Positions 24,998-34,326 of a DNA stretch of 64,000 nt are shown here, in pieces. Source of the DNA: Oscillospiraceae bacterium (GTDB lineage Bacteria > Bacillota > Clostridia > UMGS1840). The position numbers and the translations under genes were made by a program. Position 1 is the first letter of the stretch. Every line of letters begins with the position of its first letter. The stretch lies in NCBI GenBank assembly GCA_015068645.1, contig SVKD01000012.1, forward strand, positions 1 to 64,000, read 5' to 3'. Below the pieces are notes generated by a model, which saw only the letters and a list, made by a program, of their open reading frames with translations, was not told the origin of the DNA and did not search any database.

Positions 24998-25819
24998 GGA
25001 GGATGCAGGGAATTGGGATTTATCAATGCGGATAATATACTCAATATAGGAATCTGTTTCGCTTTTTTTTGTGTCGGCAGGAACGCCGGCTTTATTCATC
25101 ATTTCCACTGCCTGCTTTAGGGTGTTGGAAAAAATGCGGATATCCCGAAAGAGGGGAATCATTCGTTTTTCTTTTCGTTCTTTGGACACTTTTTCCGATA
25201 CCAGACTGTCAATATAGGCATCGGTTTCCATTACATTCAAATTCTTGGTAATAATCTGATGGAGCACTTTTTTTTGTAGTTCTTCATTGTCCATTCGCAG
25301 CAATGCCCGACAGTGACGTTCACTTAACTGATGTTCCACAGCCAGCGCTTTGATTTCATCGCTTAAACGGAGCAGACGAAGCTTGTTGGCGATGGTGGAT
25401 TGCTTTTTCCCAAGCTTAAAAGCCAGCTCGTCCTGAGTATATGCAAATTCCCGAATCAGTTTGTCGTAGGAGATGGCTTCCTCAAAAAAGGTAAGGTCTG
25501 CTCTTTGCAGGTTTTCGATTAAGGCAACCAAAGCGGATGCATCTTCATTTACATTCATCACAATCACGGGAACTTCTTTTAATCCAATGAGTTTTGATGC
25601 TTTTAAGCGACGTTCTCCTGCAATTAATTCAAAGGTGCTTTCATTGAGTTTTCGCACGGTTAACGGTTGAATGATTCCGCAGGCACGAATGGATTCTGCC
25701 AGCTCAAACAATGCCCCTTCTTCAAAAATTTTGCGCGGTTGATGGGGATTCTTTAAAATATTTTCTGTGGGAACCGTAAGAATTCTGTTTTTTTGAGGTG
25801 TTTTGGGAAAAAGATTCAT
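24995..25819 (-). CDS. noc: Nucleoid occlusion protein (ParB/Noc family)
   Basis: 274 residues. An N-terminal ParB CTPase domain has IRACGIIQPLTVRKLN, the GERR motif (LIAGERRLKASKLIG) and ENLQRADLTFFEEAISY. A helix-turn-helix follows (YTQDELAFKLGKKQSTIANKLRLLRL), and then a dimerisation tail. No parA is adjacent and the ENLQR-x-DL-x-FFEEA spelling is typical of Noc, which binds DNA and membrane and stops division over the nucleoid. Spo0J/ParB is the alternative. It is followed on the same strand by no close partner. Confidence 0.8.
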   Translation of the reverse strand: MNLFPKTPQKNRILTVPTENILKNPHQPRKIFEEGALFELAESIRACGIIQPLTVRKLNESTFELIAGERRLKASKLIGLKEVPVIVMNVNEDASALVALIENLQRADLTFFEEAISYDKLIREFAYTQDELAFKLGKKQSTIANKLRLLRLSDEIKALAVEHQLSERHCRALLRMDNEELQKKVLHQIITKNLNVMETDAYIDSLVSEKVSKERKEKRMIPLFRDIRIFSNTLKQAVEMMNKAGVPADTKKSETDSYIEYIIRIDKSQFPASS

Positions 25820-25959
25820 TGTTTTTTCTCCTTTTGCTGCATGAAATGAACGAAAATGGAAATATTTTCCAATTGCGACTTTATTATAGCAGAAAAAGAG
25901 AGAAAAGTAAAGAAAAATCGTTCGACATTTTTCGCCCGATCTCCTTGCAATGAAAGGAT

Positions 25960-26652
25960 TTATTGCAAAGGAAGAGCGTTATAAAGATACTCTTGAGGAT
26001 TTGTCGGCTCTCCGTTTTGTTCCAGCTCAAAATGCAGATGGCTGGGCAGATGCGCTTCAAAGATTCCTACCTCTCCTAAAGTGCCGATTTGTTCTCCTTG
26101 GGTGACCACCTGACCCACGGTGACGGCTTTGTCGTTTTCCAGATTGCAGTATCTGGTCAGGTATTCGCCCTCGTGGGTCAGTTCCACGGTGTAACCGGTT
26201 TCATAATCGAAGCTGTTTTTGGAAACAATTCCATCAGCCGCTGCCAAGATGGGGGTTCCTTTTTCTCCTCCAAAATCAATTCCCGTGTGAATGCGGTAGT
26301 CCCCATAGGTTGCCTGAAATACCAGAATATCCTCTGTGTAATCAGACAGCACCTCTGCTCCCGATACGGGAAGTGCTATCTGAAAGGGTGTCGGAGTGGG
26401 AACAGGGGTTGGTTCTGCAGTCGGTATAGGTGGTAAAGGGGTTGGTGAGGGCGGCACTGTGGGAAGTGGAGTCGGTTCCGGTGTGACAGCTGCCGTTGGT
26501 GTGGGCAGAGCTTTTTTTATCAGGTCGGTGTTAGTTTTTAACGCCAACTCTTTTTCCAGGTGGGTGGTTGTCGTGTGGGAGATTGTCATAGTAATTACGG
26601 TGATGATTCCGGCGGCGCTAAGTAGGGTAAGAAATGTTTTGCCTTTTTTCAT
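25960..26652 (-). CDS. spoIIQ: SpoIIQ-like M23 (LytM) metallopeptidase
   Basis: 230 residues: one N-terminal transmembrane helix (about 8-26), a PT-rich spacer (about 50-88) and a C-terminal LytM domain with zinc ligands visible in RIHTGIDFGG (His and Asp) and HLHFEL. Lying next to spoIID, it is best explained as SpoIIQ, the forespore protein that pairs with SpoIIIAH and, in Clostridia, keeps an active peptidase for engulfment. The Bacillus SpoIIQ is catalytically dead, but here all ligands look intact. A generic wall hydrolase cannot be excluded. Confidence 0.75.
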   Translation of the reverse strand: MKKGKTFLTLLSAAGIITVITMTISHTTTTHLEKELALKTNTDLIKKALPTPTAAVTPEPTPLPTVPPSPTPLPPIPTAEPTPVPTPTPFQIALPVSGAEVLSDYTEDILVFQATYGDYRIHTGIDFGGEKGTPILAAADGIVSKNSFDYETGYTVELTHEGEYLTRYCNLENDKAVTVGQVVTQGEQIGTLGEVGIFEAHLPSHLHFELEQNGEPTNPQEYLYNALPLQ

Positions 26653-26722
26653 AACTTCATTGTTCCTTTCTGAAAAAACTGATTGTTATGAAAATTGTAA
26701 CCGATTGATGGAATTTTATACA

Positions 26723-27700
26723 TTACAGGGAGTCAATTTCAACACCCGTGTAGTATTTTTTTAAGATTTGTTCGTAGGTGTAGCCTCGCTTGGCAAGGTG
26801 ATTGGCGCCGTATTGGCTCATTCCTACGCCGTGACCGTATCCTTTGGTGGACACTGTGATACCATCTGTGATTTCCACAGTAAAATTCGCAGAACGTAGT
26901 CCTAAAAGGGAACGAAGCTCGGTTCCGGAAAAGGAAGTACCGCAAATAGATACGGATTTTACGCTTCCGGATTCGTTTTTTTCCCAGTGGGAAAACCAAT
27001 TTTTTTGATCTTCGGTGAAAGAAACGGTTTTACTTCCTGCATTAATTTTTTCTTGAAATTCCGAAAAAGTAAAGGTTTTGGTTTCCTGATAGCGGGGAGA
27101 ATCTTCTTCTCCCTCTGATGTTACCGATACCAGATATGGAACAGGATTTCCCCACACATCTTCGGCATTTTCTGTTATACCGGAAGAGGTGGAATGAAAC
27201 ACCGCAGAAATTGGTTCGCCGTTGTAGACGAGAATCTGATTTTGGGTGCTGTCTACCGCTTGTTTAATTTTTTCAAGCTGCTCCGGGCTTTCTGAAAATT
27301 TTTGGGAAAGCTCGTCGGGCGATAAATATGCTTTGCAATGAGAGGAATCAGAGCAGACATCTGCATTGGGATGGTCTTTGTTGGGTGATTTGGAACGGTT
27401 TACGGTGTAGGTTCTGGCGGCAACTGCTTGGGCTTTTAAGGCTTCTGATTCAAAAGATGCCGGCATTTCGCCTGCTACCACGCCGTAAAGGTATTCTTCT
27501 AACGGAAGCTTTATGGGAGTATTGTTATGCAATAAGGTGATTTCGGTCTGCGGTTGTGCGGCAACGGGCGGCACTTTGGACGGCGTGGGGGTTTCTTTTT
27601 GGTAATGGGTTCCAAAGCTTGCAAACAGCAGAGGAATCATCCAGATTACAAGAAACAGGAAAATTCCTGCAATCAGCGGAAAAAAACGGTTCTTTTTCAT
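26723..27700 (-). CDS. spoIID: Stage II sporulation protein D (SpoIID/LytB lytic transglycosylase)
   Basis: 325 residues from the ATG at 27700, which has GAAGG ten bases upstream; an ATG 11 codons earlier lacks a ribosome site. It has one transmembrane helix near the N terminus (PLIAGIFLFLVIWMIPLLF) and the SpoIID domain: LPLEEYLYGVVAGEMPASFESEALKAQAVAARTY, HCKAYLS and the C-terminal GYGHGVGMSQYGA. SpoIID degrades stem-peptide-free glycan at the septum during engulfment. Its order with spoIIQ matches that of C. difficile and supports a spore-forming host. Confidence 0.92.
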   Translation of the reverse strand: MKKNRFFPLIAGIFLFLVIWMIPLLFASFGTHYQKETPTPSKVPPVAAQPQTEITLLHNNTPIKLPLEEYLYGVVAGEMPASFESEALKAQAVAARTYTVNRSKSPNKDHPNADVCSDSSHCKAYLSPDELSQKFSESPEQLEKIKQAVDSTQNQILVYNGEPISAVFHSTSSGITENAEDVWGNPVPYLVSVTSEGEEDSPRYQETKTFTFSEFQEKINAGSKTVSFTEDQKNWFSHWEKNESGSVKSVSICGTSFSGTELRSLLGLRSANFTVEITDGITVSTKGYGHGVGMSQYGANHLAKRGYTYEQILKKYYTGVEIDSL

Positions 27701-27781
27701 TAAAAACTGGCCTTCTTTCGTTGGTTTTTTCATAAGATTTTAGCAGGGAGAGGGTTTCTTTGTTAAAATCAAAAAAATTGC

Positions 27782-27810
27782 TTGCTTTTTTTTAGAAGTT
27801 ATTGTATAAT
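27782..27810 (+). promoter_or_regulatory. Sigma-A promoter of lon
   Basis: TTGCTT (27782-27787), 17-bp spacer, TATAAT (27805-27810). Confidence 0.7.
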
Positions 27811-27828
27811 ATTATTTAATGTATATGT

Positions 27829-27896
27829 ATGACCATTTATCAGTATACCTCGGGAAGTTTGGCTTCCTGTAATCTTCCAAGAATCCGATTGGTCAT
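27829..27896 (+). promoter_or_regulatory. Structured 5' leader of lon
   Basis: ATGACCA (27829-27835) can pair with TGGTCAT (27890-27896), TCGG with CCGA inside that, and an inner hairpin GGAAG/CTTCC lies at 27853-27867. It has no CIRCE sequence and no T-run. It looks like a folded untranslated leader just ahead of the ribosome site. Confidence 0.4.
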
Positions 27897-27913
27897 CACA
27901 AGGAGTTTATTGT

Positions 27914-30337
27914 ATGACAAAAGAAAATCATAATATGATAGAAGAAATCATCACCGAAGAAATGGCGGTTCTGCCTCTTCGCGGCGTGTCTATTTTTCCC
28001 CACACGGTGATGCATTTGGATGCCCAGAGAAAAGTTTCTGTGGCAGCAATTGAATATGCAATGCAACACAACAAGCCTGTGTTTTTACTGGCGCAGGTTG
28101 ATCCTTCGGTGGAGCATCCCAAAGAAGGTGATTTCTACCGTATCGGCACCATTGCCAAGGTAAAACAACTGCTAAAGCTGCCCAACAACTGCGTGAGAGT
28201 GCTGGTGGATGCAAGAATCCGCGGAGAAAGTTTTGCTGTGTATGAAAAAGACGGCATGCTCTTCTCCCAGGTGAAACGTTGTCCCAGACGGCAACCTGTC
28301 CGTCGTTCCAAACAACTGGAAGCTCAGATTCGTTCCTTAAAGGATGTTTATGCAGAATACTTTAAGCTGGTGGGCAGAATTTCTCCCGATGTGATGGGTG
28401 GAATCGTTTCCACAAGCGATATTGAAAAATTAACCGACATTATCTGCGGCAGCTTATTTGTGGATTACGATGAAAAACAGTACCTTCTGGAACTGTTGGA
28501 TCCTAAGAAACGAGTAACCGAGCTGATTAAGATTTTAACGGCGGAAATTGACCTTCTGCAACTGGAAATTGACATTCAGGCAAAGGTGAAAAGCCAGATT
28601 GATAAAAATCAGAAAGAATATTATTTAAGAGAGCAGATCCGTGCCATTCACGAAGAACTGGGGGAAGAGGAAGATGTTCATTCCGAATCCGACGAGTATC
28701 TGAAAAAATTGGAGGGCATTCGCACTGCTTTGTCCGAGGATTCCTATGAAAAGCTGAAAAAGCAGATCAGCCGTTTTGCTAAGATGCATCCTCAGGCGCA
28801 GGAAACCATGGTGGAGAGAAACTATCTGGACACCATCTTCGATTTACCTTGGTTAAAAACCACCAAAGAAAATATTGATTTAAAGAAATGTTTGGAAAAG
28901 CTGGACCGTGACCATTACGGTCTGGATAAAGTGAAAGAGAAACTTTTAGAATACTTGTCTGCCAAAAAGTTTAATCCCGAAATCAAATCCCAGATTTTAT
29001 GCTTGGTGGGACCTCCCGGTGTTGGGAAGACCTCCATTGTAAAATCCATTGCGGATTCCATCGGCAGAAAATATCAGAGAATGTCGTTAGGCGGTGTTCA
29101 TGACGAAGCGGAAATCCGTGGTCACAGACGTACCTATGTGGGCGCAATGCCTGGCAAGATTATGTCTGCCATCCGCACCGCAGGAGTGAAAAATCCGCTC
29201 ATTCTGTTAGACGAAATTGATAAACTTGGTAAGGATATGCGTGGCGATCCTGCCAGTGCTCTGCTGGAAGCCTTAGATAAAGAGCAGAATAACACCTTTA
29301 CTGACCACTATGTGGATTTGCCCTTTGACTTATCCGAAGTGCTCTTTATCACCACGGCAAACAGTCTGGACACCATTCCCGGTCCCTTACTTGACCGTAT
29401 GGAAGTGATAGAGTTATCGGGCTATACCCGTTATGAAAAATATCGGATTGCCACTGACTACTTGGTGAAAAAGCAGTACAAAGAGCATAAAATCACTAAG
29501 AAAACCTTGAAAATTGACGATAGTGCAATTTATTCCATTATTGATTATTATGTGAGAGAAGCAGGGGTTCGCCGATTAGAGAGAAATCTAGTGACCTTAA
29601 TCCGTAAAGCGGAGAAAGAAATGCTTCTTTCGGATAAAAAATCCATCACCGTCAATGAAAATAATTTAGAAACCTTCTTAGGTAAGAAGAAATATACCGT
29701 TGACCCCAAAAATGCTTTTCCCGAAGTCGGGGCGGCATTAGGTCTTGCCTGGACAGCTGCAGGTGGTGACACCTTGTTCTGCGAAGCAGTAGCCGTGGAC
29801 GGTACCGGTAAAATTGAAGCAACGGGAAGCTTAGGCGATGTGATGAAAGAATCTGCAAAAATTGCAGTTGCTTACATCCGCTCGGTGGCAGACCGTTTGC
29901 ATCTGGAAAAAGATTTTTATAAAACCAAAGACATTTATATTCATTTCCCCGACGGAGCAACTCCCAAAGACGGTCCATCTGCAGGGATTACCATTGCTTT
30001 GGCGGTTACCTCTGCATTAACCGGCAGAAAAATCCGTAATGATGTGGCAATGACGGGAGAAATCTCCATCCGCGGAAAAGTGCTTCCCATCGGTGGTTTA
30101 AAAGAAAAGTCCATTTCTGCACATCGTGCAGGAGTGTTTAACATCATCATTCCCAAGGAAAACGAAAAGGACTTGGAAGACATTCCAAAAGAAATTTTTG
30201 ATGACTTCAACTTTATGCCTGTCAGCGAATTTTGGGAAGTGTTGGAAATTGCACTCCTTCCAAAAGATGATGACGATTTTATGAATCTTTCTGAAGATTC
30301 TTATTCCAATTACAACCTCTACGAGAACAAAATATAA
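27914..30337 (+). CDS. lon: ATP-dependent protease Lon
   Basis: 807 residues, normal length for LonA. The N-terminal substrate-binding domain (VLPLRGVSIFPHTVMHL) is followed by a coiled linker, an AAA+ module with Walker A GPPGVGKTS at about 366-374 and Walker B ILLDEIDKL, and the C-terminal protease with the catalytic Ser in KDGPSAGIT (about 688) and Lys in IGGLKEKSISAHRAG (about 730). It degrades misfolded and short-lived proteins in the cytosol. It is followed 15 bases later by hisS. Confidence 0.97.
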   Translation: MTKENHNMIEEIITEEMAVLPLRGVSIFPHTVMHLDAQRKVSVAAIEYAMQHNKPVFLLAQVDPSVEHPKEGDFYRIGTIAKVKQLLKLPNNCVRVLVDARIRGESFAVYEKDGMLFSQVKRCPRRQPVRRSKQLEAQIRSLKDVYAEYFKLVGRISPDVMGGIVSTSDIEKLTDIICGSLFVDYDEKQYLLELLDPKKRVTELIKILTAEIDLLQLEIDIQAKVKSQIDKNQKEYYLREQIRAIHEELGEEEDVHSESDEYLKKLEGIRTALSEDSYEKLKKQISRFAKMHPQAQETMVERNYLDTIFDLPWLKTTKENIDLKKCLEKLDRDHYGLDKVKEKLLEYLSAKKFNPEIKSQILCLVGPPGVGKTSIVKSIADSIGRKYQRMSLGGVHDEAEIRGHRRTYVGAMPGKIMSAIRTAGVKNPLILLDEIDKLGKDMRGDPASALLEALDKEQNNTFTDHYVDLPFDLSEVLFITTANSLDTIPGPLLDRMEVIELSGYTRYEKYRIATDYLVKKQYKEHKITKKTLKIDDSAIYSIIDYYVREAGVRRLERNLVTLIRKAEKEMLLSDKKSITVNENNLETFLGKKKYTVDPKNAFPEVGAALGLAWTAAGGDTLFCEAVAVDGTGKIEATGSLGDVMKESAKIAVAYIRSVADRLHLEKDFYKTKDIYIHFPDGATPKDGPSAGITIALAVTSALTGRKIRNDVAMTGEISIRGKVLPIGGLKEKSISAHRAGVFNIIIPKENEKDLEDIPKEIFDDFNFMPVSEFWEVLEIALLPKDDDDFMNLSEDSYSNYNLYENKI

Positions 30338-30352
30338 GAAAGGGTGATTATA

Positions 30353-31603
30353 GTGGCGAAATTAACCGCACCCAAAGGAACCAAAGACGTACTGCCCCAG
30401 GATAGTTACCGTTGGCAGTATGTGGAAAGCGTTTTAAAACAAATCTGTAACGATTTTAATTTTAAAGAAATCAGAACCCCCACCTTTGAGGCAACCGAAG
30501 TGTTTGCCCGTGGGGTAGGGGACACCACCGACGTGGTAACCAAAGAAATGTACACCTTTTTGGATAAGGGTGGCAGAAGCATTACCCTTCGTCCCGAAGG
30601 CACTGCAGGGGTAGCAAGAAGCTTTGTGGAAAACGGACTTTATGCAGGGGTTCTGCCCTTAAAACTGTTTTATCTGATTTCCTGCTTCCGTTATGAAAAG
30701 CCTCAGGCAGGCAGACTTCGTGAATTCCATCAGTTTGGGGTGGAAATGCTTGGCACCACCACTCCCAATTCCGATGCGGAAGCCATCATTTTCGGTGCTG
30801 AAATTTTCAAGCGCTTAAACATCGGCAACATCACTTTAAACCTGAACAATATCGGTTGTAAGGAATGTCGCAAAGCTTATAACGAAAAATTGAAAGCATT
30901 TTTGGAAGCTAAAAAAGATTCTTTATGCGAAACCTGTCAGGAACGATTAGGCAAGAATCCTATGCGAATCTTTGACTGTAAGTCGGAGGTATGCCAGTCC
31001 TTAATCAAGGATGCACCCACCATTTTTGACTGTGTGTGTGACGATTGCCGTGACCACTTCAACACCGTGACCGATATTTTAGATACTGTTGGTATCACCT
31101 ACAAAATTGATAAAGGTATCGTTCGTGGTCTGGATTACTATTCCAAAACCGTGTTTGAATTTGTGTCCGATAACATTGGTGCACAGGGTACGGTGCTTGG
31201 CGGCGGCAGATATGACGGTCTGATTGCCGATTTAGGTGGTAACGATGCACCGGGTATCGGCTTTGCCATGGGCATTGAACGTCTGCTCCTTTTGGCAGAA
31301 GGTGCTATGGAGGTTTCCAAAGATACACCTGATGTGTTCCTAATTCCCATCGGTGATGCGGCAAAAAAACAGGTTTATCAGCTTGTTTACTCCTTACGTG
31401 GACAAGGTATTTCTGCAGAATATGACTTAAATGCTCGTTCCGTGAAAGCGCAGATGAAATATGCCGACAAAATCGGCGCAAAATATACTGTAGTCATCGG
31501 GGATGACGAAATTGCTCAGGGAAGCTATCCCGTGAAAAATATGTCAAACGGCGAAACCGTGAATGTGGCTCCCGATGAAATCGTAAACGTAGTAAAAGCG
31601 TAA
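30353..31603 (+). CDS. hisS: Histidyl-tRNA synthetase
   Basis: 416 residues from the GTG at 30353, preceded by AAAGG at nine bases; the GTG at 30344 sits inside the ribosome site. The protein begins MAKLTAPKGTKDVLP, as usual for HisRS. Class II motifs are visible: motif 2 in CFRYEKPQAGRLREFHQFGVE, the histidine-specific segment GLDYYSKTVFEF, and motif 3 in GIGFAMGIERLLLL, followed by the anticodon domain. A Cys-rich insert (CETCQE, CVCDDC) lies in the middle. It forms a unit with aspS, as in Bacillus. Confidence 0.97.
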   Translation: MAKLTAPKGTKDVLPQDSYRWQYVESVLKQICNDFNFKEIRTPTFEATEVFARGVGDTTDVVTKEMYTFLDKGGRSITLRPEGTAGVARSFVENGLYAGVLPLKLFYLISCFRYEKPQAGRLREFHQFGVEMLGTTTPNSDAEAIIFGAEIFKRLNIGNITLNLNNIGCKECRKAYNEKLKAFLEAKKDSLCETCQERLGKNPMRIFDCKSEVCQSLIKDAPTIFDCVCDDCRDHFNTVTDILDTVGITYKIDKGIVRGLDYYSKTVFEFVSDNIGAQGTVLGGGRYDGLIADLGGNDAPGIGFAMGIERLLLLAEGAMEVSKDTPDVFLIPIGDAAKKQVYQLVYSLRGQGISAEYDLNARSVKAQMKYADKIGAKYTVVIGDDEIAQGSYPVKNMSNGETVNVAPDEIVNVVKA

Positions 31604-31632
31604 TGTAACCATACAGAAAGGATTGATTATAA

Positions 31633-33435
31633 ATGGCTGAAACCTTACAGGGCTTCAAACGCACCAACTATGCAAATGACTTTGATTCTTCCTCCATCGG
31701 GCAGAAAGTGTCAGTAGCAGGTTGGGTAAACAAACAAAGAGACATCGGTTCTCTGGTATTCATTGACCTTCGTGACAGAACCGGTCTTGTTCAGATTGTG
31801 TTCGATGAAACCATCAACGTGGAACTTTTAAATAAGGCAAAAGGTGTTCATAACGAATATGTGATTGCCGTAACCGGTACTGTTCGTCAGAGAAGCGGTG
31901 CGTTTAACAAAAACATCAAAACCGGGGAAATTGAAATTGTGGCAGAGGAATTAAGAGTCCTCTCCGTTTCCGAACCCACTCCCTTTGTTATCGCATCCGA
32001 TGTGGAAGCAAACGACCAGATTAAATTAAAATACCGTTATCTGGATTTGCGCCGTCCCGAAATGCAGAAAAACATTATCATGCGTCACAAAATCTCCAAA
32101 ATTGCAAGAGATTACTATGATGAAAACGGTTTTTTAGAAATCGAAACACCCTATTTAACCAAATCCACTCCTGAAGGCGCAAGAGACTATCTGGTGCCCA
32201 GCCGTGTGCATCCGGAAAAATTCTATGCACTGCCCCAGTCTCCTCAGCTTTACAAACAGCTTCTGATGTTATCCGGTTTTGACCGCTACATTCAGATTGC
32301 AAGATGTTTCCGTGATGAAGACCTGCGTGCAGACCGTCAGCCTGAATTTACTCAGATTGACTTGGAAATGTCTTTCGTGGAAATGGATGACGTTATCGCT
32401 ATGAACGAAGGCTTCTTAAAAAGAGTATTTAAAGAAGTTTTAGATATGGATATCCAGACTCCCTTTATGAGAATGGATTACAAAGAAGCGATGGAACGCT
32501 ACGGTTCCGATAAGCCGGACAACCGTTTCGGTCTGGAATTGGTGGACTTGTCCGAAGAAGTGAAAGACGTGGAATTCACTGTATTCCAAAACGCTTTGCA
32601 AAACGGCGGAAGCGTAAAATGTATCAACGGGGAAGGTATGGGTGCAAAACTGTCCCGTAAAGAAATTGATGCATTGGGCGAACTGGTGAAAACCTACGGC
32701 GGTAAAGGTTTAGCTTATATCGTGGTAAACGAAGACGGCGTAAAATCTCCTATTGCTAAATTTATGACCGAAGAACAGTTGGCAAAAGTGATTGCAAAAG
32801 CCAATGCAAAAGCAGGCGACATTATTTTAATTGTTGCAGATAAAACCGACGTGGTTTACACTGTTTTAGGCAGCTTACGTTGTGACCTGGCGAAGAAATT
32901 TAATTTATATGACGAAAACTCCTTCTCTTTCCTGTGGGTAGTAAACTTCCCGCTCTTAGAGTTTGATGAAGAAGAAAATCGTTATGTGGCAAAACATCAT
33001 CCCTTCACTGCTCCTATGGATGAAGATTTGGATAAATTAGAAACCGCACCCGGCGAAGTTCGTGCAAAAGCATACGATATCGTGTTAAACGGTAACGAAA
33101 TCGGCGGCGGCAGTATCCGTATTTTTGATACCAAATTGCAGGAAAAAATGTTTGGTGTGTTAGGCTTTTCTAAAGAAGCTGCTCAGGAACGTTTCGGTTT
33201 CTTAATTGATGCGTTCCGTTTTGGACCTCCGCCCCACGGTGGTATGGCATACGGTTTGGACAGACTGTGTATGCTGATGGCTGGTTGCGATTCCATTCGT
33301 GATGTCATTGCATTCCCCAAAGTGCAGAATGCATCCGAACTGATGACCAACGCTCCCGACTTTGTGGATGACAAACAGTTAACCGACTTAAATATTACCT
33401 GTGTAAAACCCGAAAAAGAAGAAAACGAAGACTAG
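31633..33435 (+). CDS. aspS: Aspartyl-tRNA synthetase
   Basis: 600 residues, the bacterial-type length with a GAD insertion domain. The N-terminal OB fold binds the anticodon (VAGWVNKQRDIGSLVFIDLRDR). Class II core motifs are RCFRDEDLRADRQPEFTQIDLEMSF (motif 2) and the C-terminal GLDRL segment (motif 3). There is an ATG start behind GAAAGGA. The hisS-aspS order is the same as in Bacillus subtilis. It charges tRNA-Asp; a non-discriminating Asp/Asn form cannot be told from reading alone. Confidence 0.97.
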   Translation: MAETLQGFKRTNYANDFDSSSIGQKVSVAGWVNKQRDIGSLVFIDLRDRTGLVQIVFDETINVELLNKAKGVHNEYVIAVTGTVRQRSGAFNKNIKTGEIEIVAEELRVLSVSEPTPFVIASDVEANDQIKLKYRYLDLRRPEMQKNIIMRHKISKIARDYYDENGFLEIETPYLTKSTPEGARDYLVPSRVHPEKFYALPQSPQLYKQLLMLSGFDRYIQIARCFRDEDLRADRQPEFTQIDLEMSFVEMDDVIAMNEGFLKRVFKEVLDMDIQTPFMRMDYKEAMERYGSDKPDNRFGLELVDLSEEVKDVEFTVFQNALQNGGSVKCINGEGMGAKLSRKEIDALGELVKTYGGKGLAYIVVNEDGVKSPIAKFMTEEQLAKVIAKANAKAGDIILIVADKTDVVYTVLGSLRCDLAKKFNLYDENSFSFLWVVNFPLLEFDEEENRYVAKHHPFTAPMDEDLDKLETAPGEVRAKAYDIVLNGNEIGGGSIRIFDTKLQEKMFGVLGFSKEAAQERFGFLIDAFRFGPPPHGGMAYGLDRLCMLMAGCDSIRDVIAFPKVQNASELMTNAPDFVDDKQLTDLNITCVKPEKEENED

Positions 33436-33496
33436 TGAAATATGATGTTGCCTGAGTGATTCCTCGGGCAACCCATACATATTCGGAGAAAGAATT

Positions 33497-33997
33497 ATGT
33501 TAGATGCAATTAGAAATTCCATTCAAAGCTTCTTTGTGAATCTGCCTTTGCCTTTATGGTTAAAAGTAATGCTTGCTGCCATGATTCCTATGGTGGAGGC
33601 AAGGTATTCCATTTTGTTCTTTTTAAATAGCGGAATGCCCTATTGGGAGCTTTATGCACTGAGTGTTTTAGGAAATATGATTCCTGTTCCCTTTATTATT
33701 TATCTGTTCCGTCCCTTGCTTGGTTTCTTAAGAAGAACAAAGTTGTTTTGCAAACTTGCAACCAAGCTGGAAGAACGTACCCATAAAAAAGCGGCACAGT
33801 TGCAGAAATACTCCGCATGGGGATTGTTTTTCTTTGTGGCACTTCCGGTACCCGGCACCGGTGCTATCACCGGCTCTATGATTGCAGCGCTTTTGGATAT
33901 GCGAGAAAAATATGCTCTGCCTGCAATTTTTGTGGGAACAATCGTTGCAACTTTTCTGACCTCCGGAGCAGCAAGTTTCCTGCAATGGATTTTTTAG
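33497..33997 (+). CDS. Small multidrug-export family membrane protein (COG2426)
   Basis: 166 residues with about four to five hydrophobic helices. The segment MIPMVEARYSILFFLNSGMPYW and the loop GLFFFVALPVPGTGAITGSMIAALL are typical of the PF06695 Sm_multidrug_ex family. Despite the family name, transport function is not established. The gene follows aspS by about 60 bases and ends at a terminator. Confidence 0.85.
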   Translation: MLDAIRNSIQSFFVNLPLPLWLKVMLAAMIPMVEARYSILFFLNSGMPYWELYALSVLGNMIPVPFIIYLFRPLLGFLRRTKLFCKLATKLEERTHKKAAQLQKYSAWGLFFFVALPVPGTGAITGSMIAALLDMREKYALPAIFVGTIVATFLTSGAASFLQWIF

Positions 33998-34009
33998 TAA
34001 CTAAATCAT

Positions 34010-34041
34010 AAAAAACTGCAACATTTTGTTGCAGTTTTTTT
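34010..34041 (+). terminator. Intrinsic terminator after the COG2426 gene
   Basis: AAAAAACTGCAAC/GTTGCAGTTTTTT with a short loop and T-run. Confidence 0.88.
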
Positions 34042-34070
34042 GTACCCAAAAAGGGAAAGAAAAAAAGTTG

Positions 34071-34099
34071 TGGACAAATACGGGAAACTATGTTACAAT
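34071..34099 (+). promoter_or_regulatory. Promoter of the candidate 6S RNA
   Basis: TGGACA (34071-34076), 17-bp spacer, TACAAT (34094-34099). Transcription would begin at about 34106, exactly where the long hairpin starts. Confidence 0.6.
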
Positions 34100-34105
34100 G
34101 AATGT

Positions 34106-34326
34106 GCTACAACTTTTCAAATTGAAACAACACAATTTCATAACATCAATGCTTGAAGGGCACGCTATTACTAAAAAAGTATAAAAAGCGTATGCTCTTG
34201 TTTCGTCATACCTTCAAGCAGTTGATTGTGTTATGATTTGAAAAGTGTGTAGCAACCTTTGAAACGGAGCTGTGCGTTTTTTTGTGCGCGGCTTTCCGTT
34301 CTCGGTGGCTGCGCACTTTTTATTTG
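34106..34326 (+). ncRNA. ssrS: Candidate 6S RNA
   Basis: A promoter-driven, non-coding stretch that folds into one long rod. The ends GCTAC (34106-34110) and GTAGC (34249-34253) pair. ACTTTTCAAAT (34112-34122) pairs perfectly with 34236-34246, AACACAAT (34129-34136) with ATTGTGTT (34225-34232), and TGCTTGAAGG (34150-34159) with CCTTCAAGCA (34211-34220). A 13-base asymmetric bubble on the 5' side (34137-34149) mimics an open promoter, as 6S RNA does to trap sigma-A RNA polymerase. A terminator hairpin (GTGCGC.../...GCGCAC) lies at about 34286-34320. B. subtilis 6S-1 (bsrA) also lies near aspS, as far as I recall. The 3' end is uncertain. Confidence 0.6.

Noticed and set aside
24995-25819. Chromosome-partition ParB with ParA
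   Set aside because: No parA adjoins and motif spelling favours Noc; no parS-like site was noticed nearby.
27811-27913. CIRCE heat-shock operator before lon
   Set aside because: The 9-9-9 CIRCE inverted repeat is not present.
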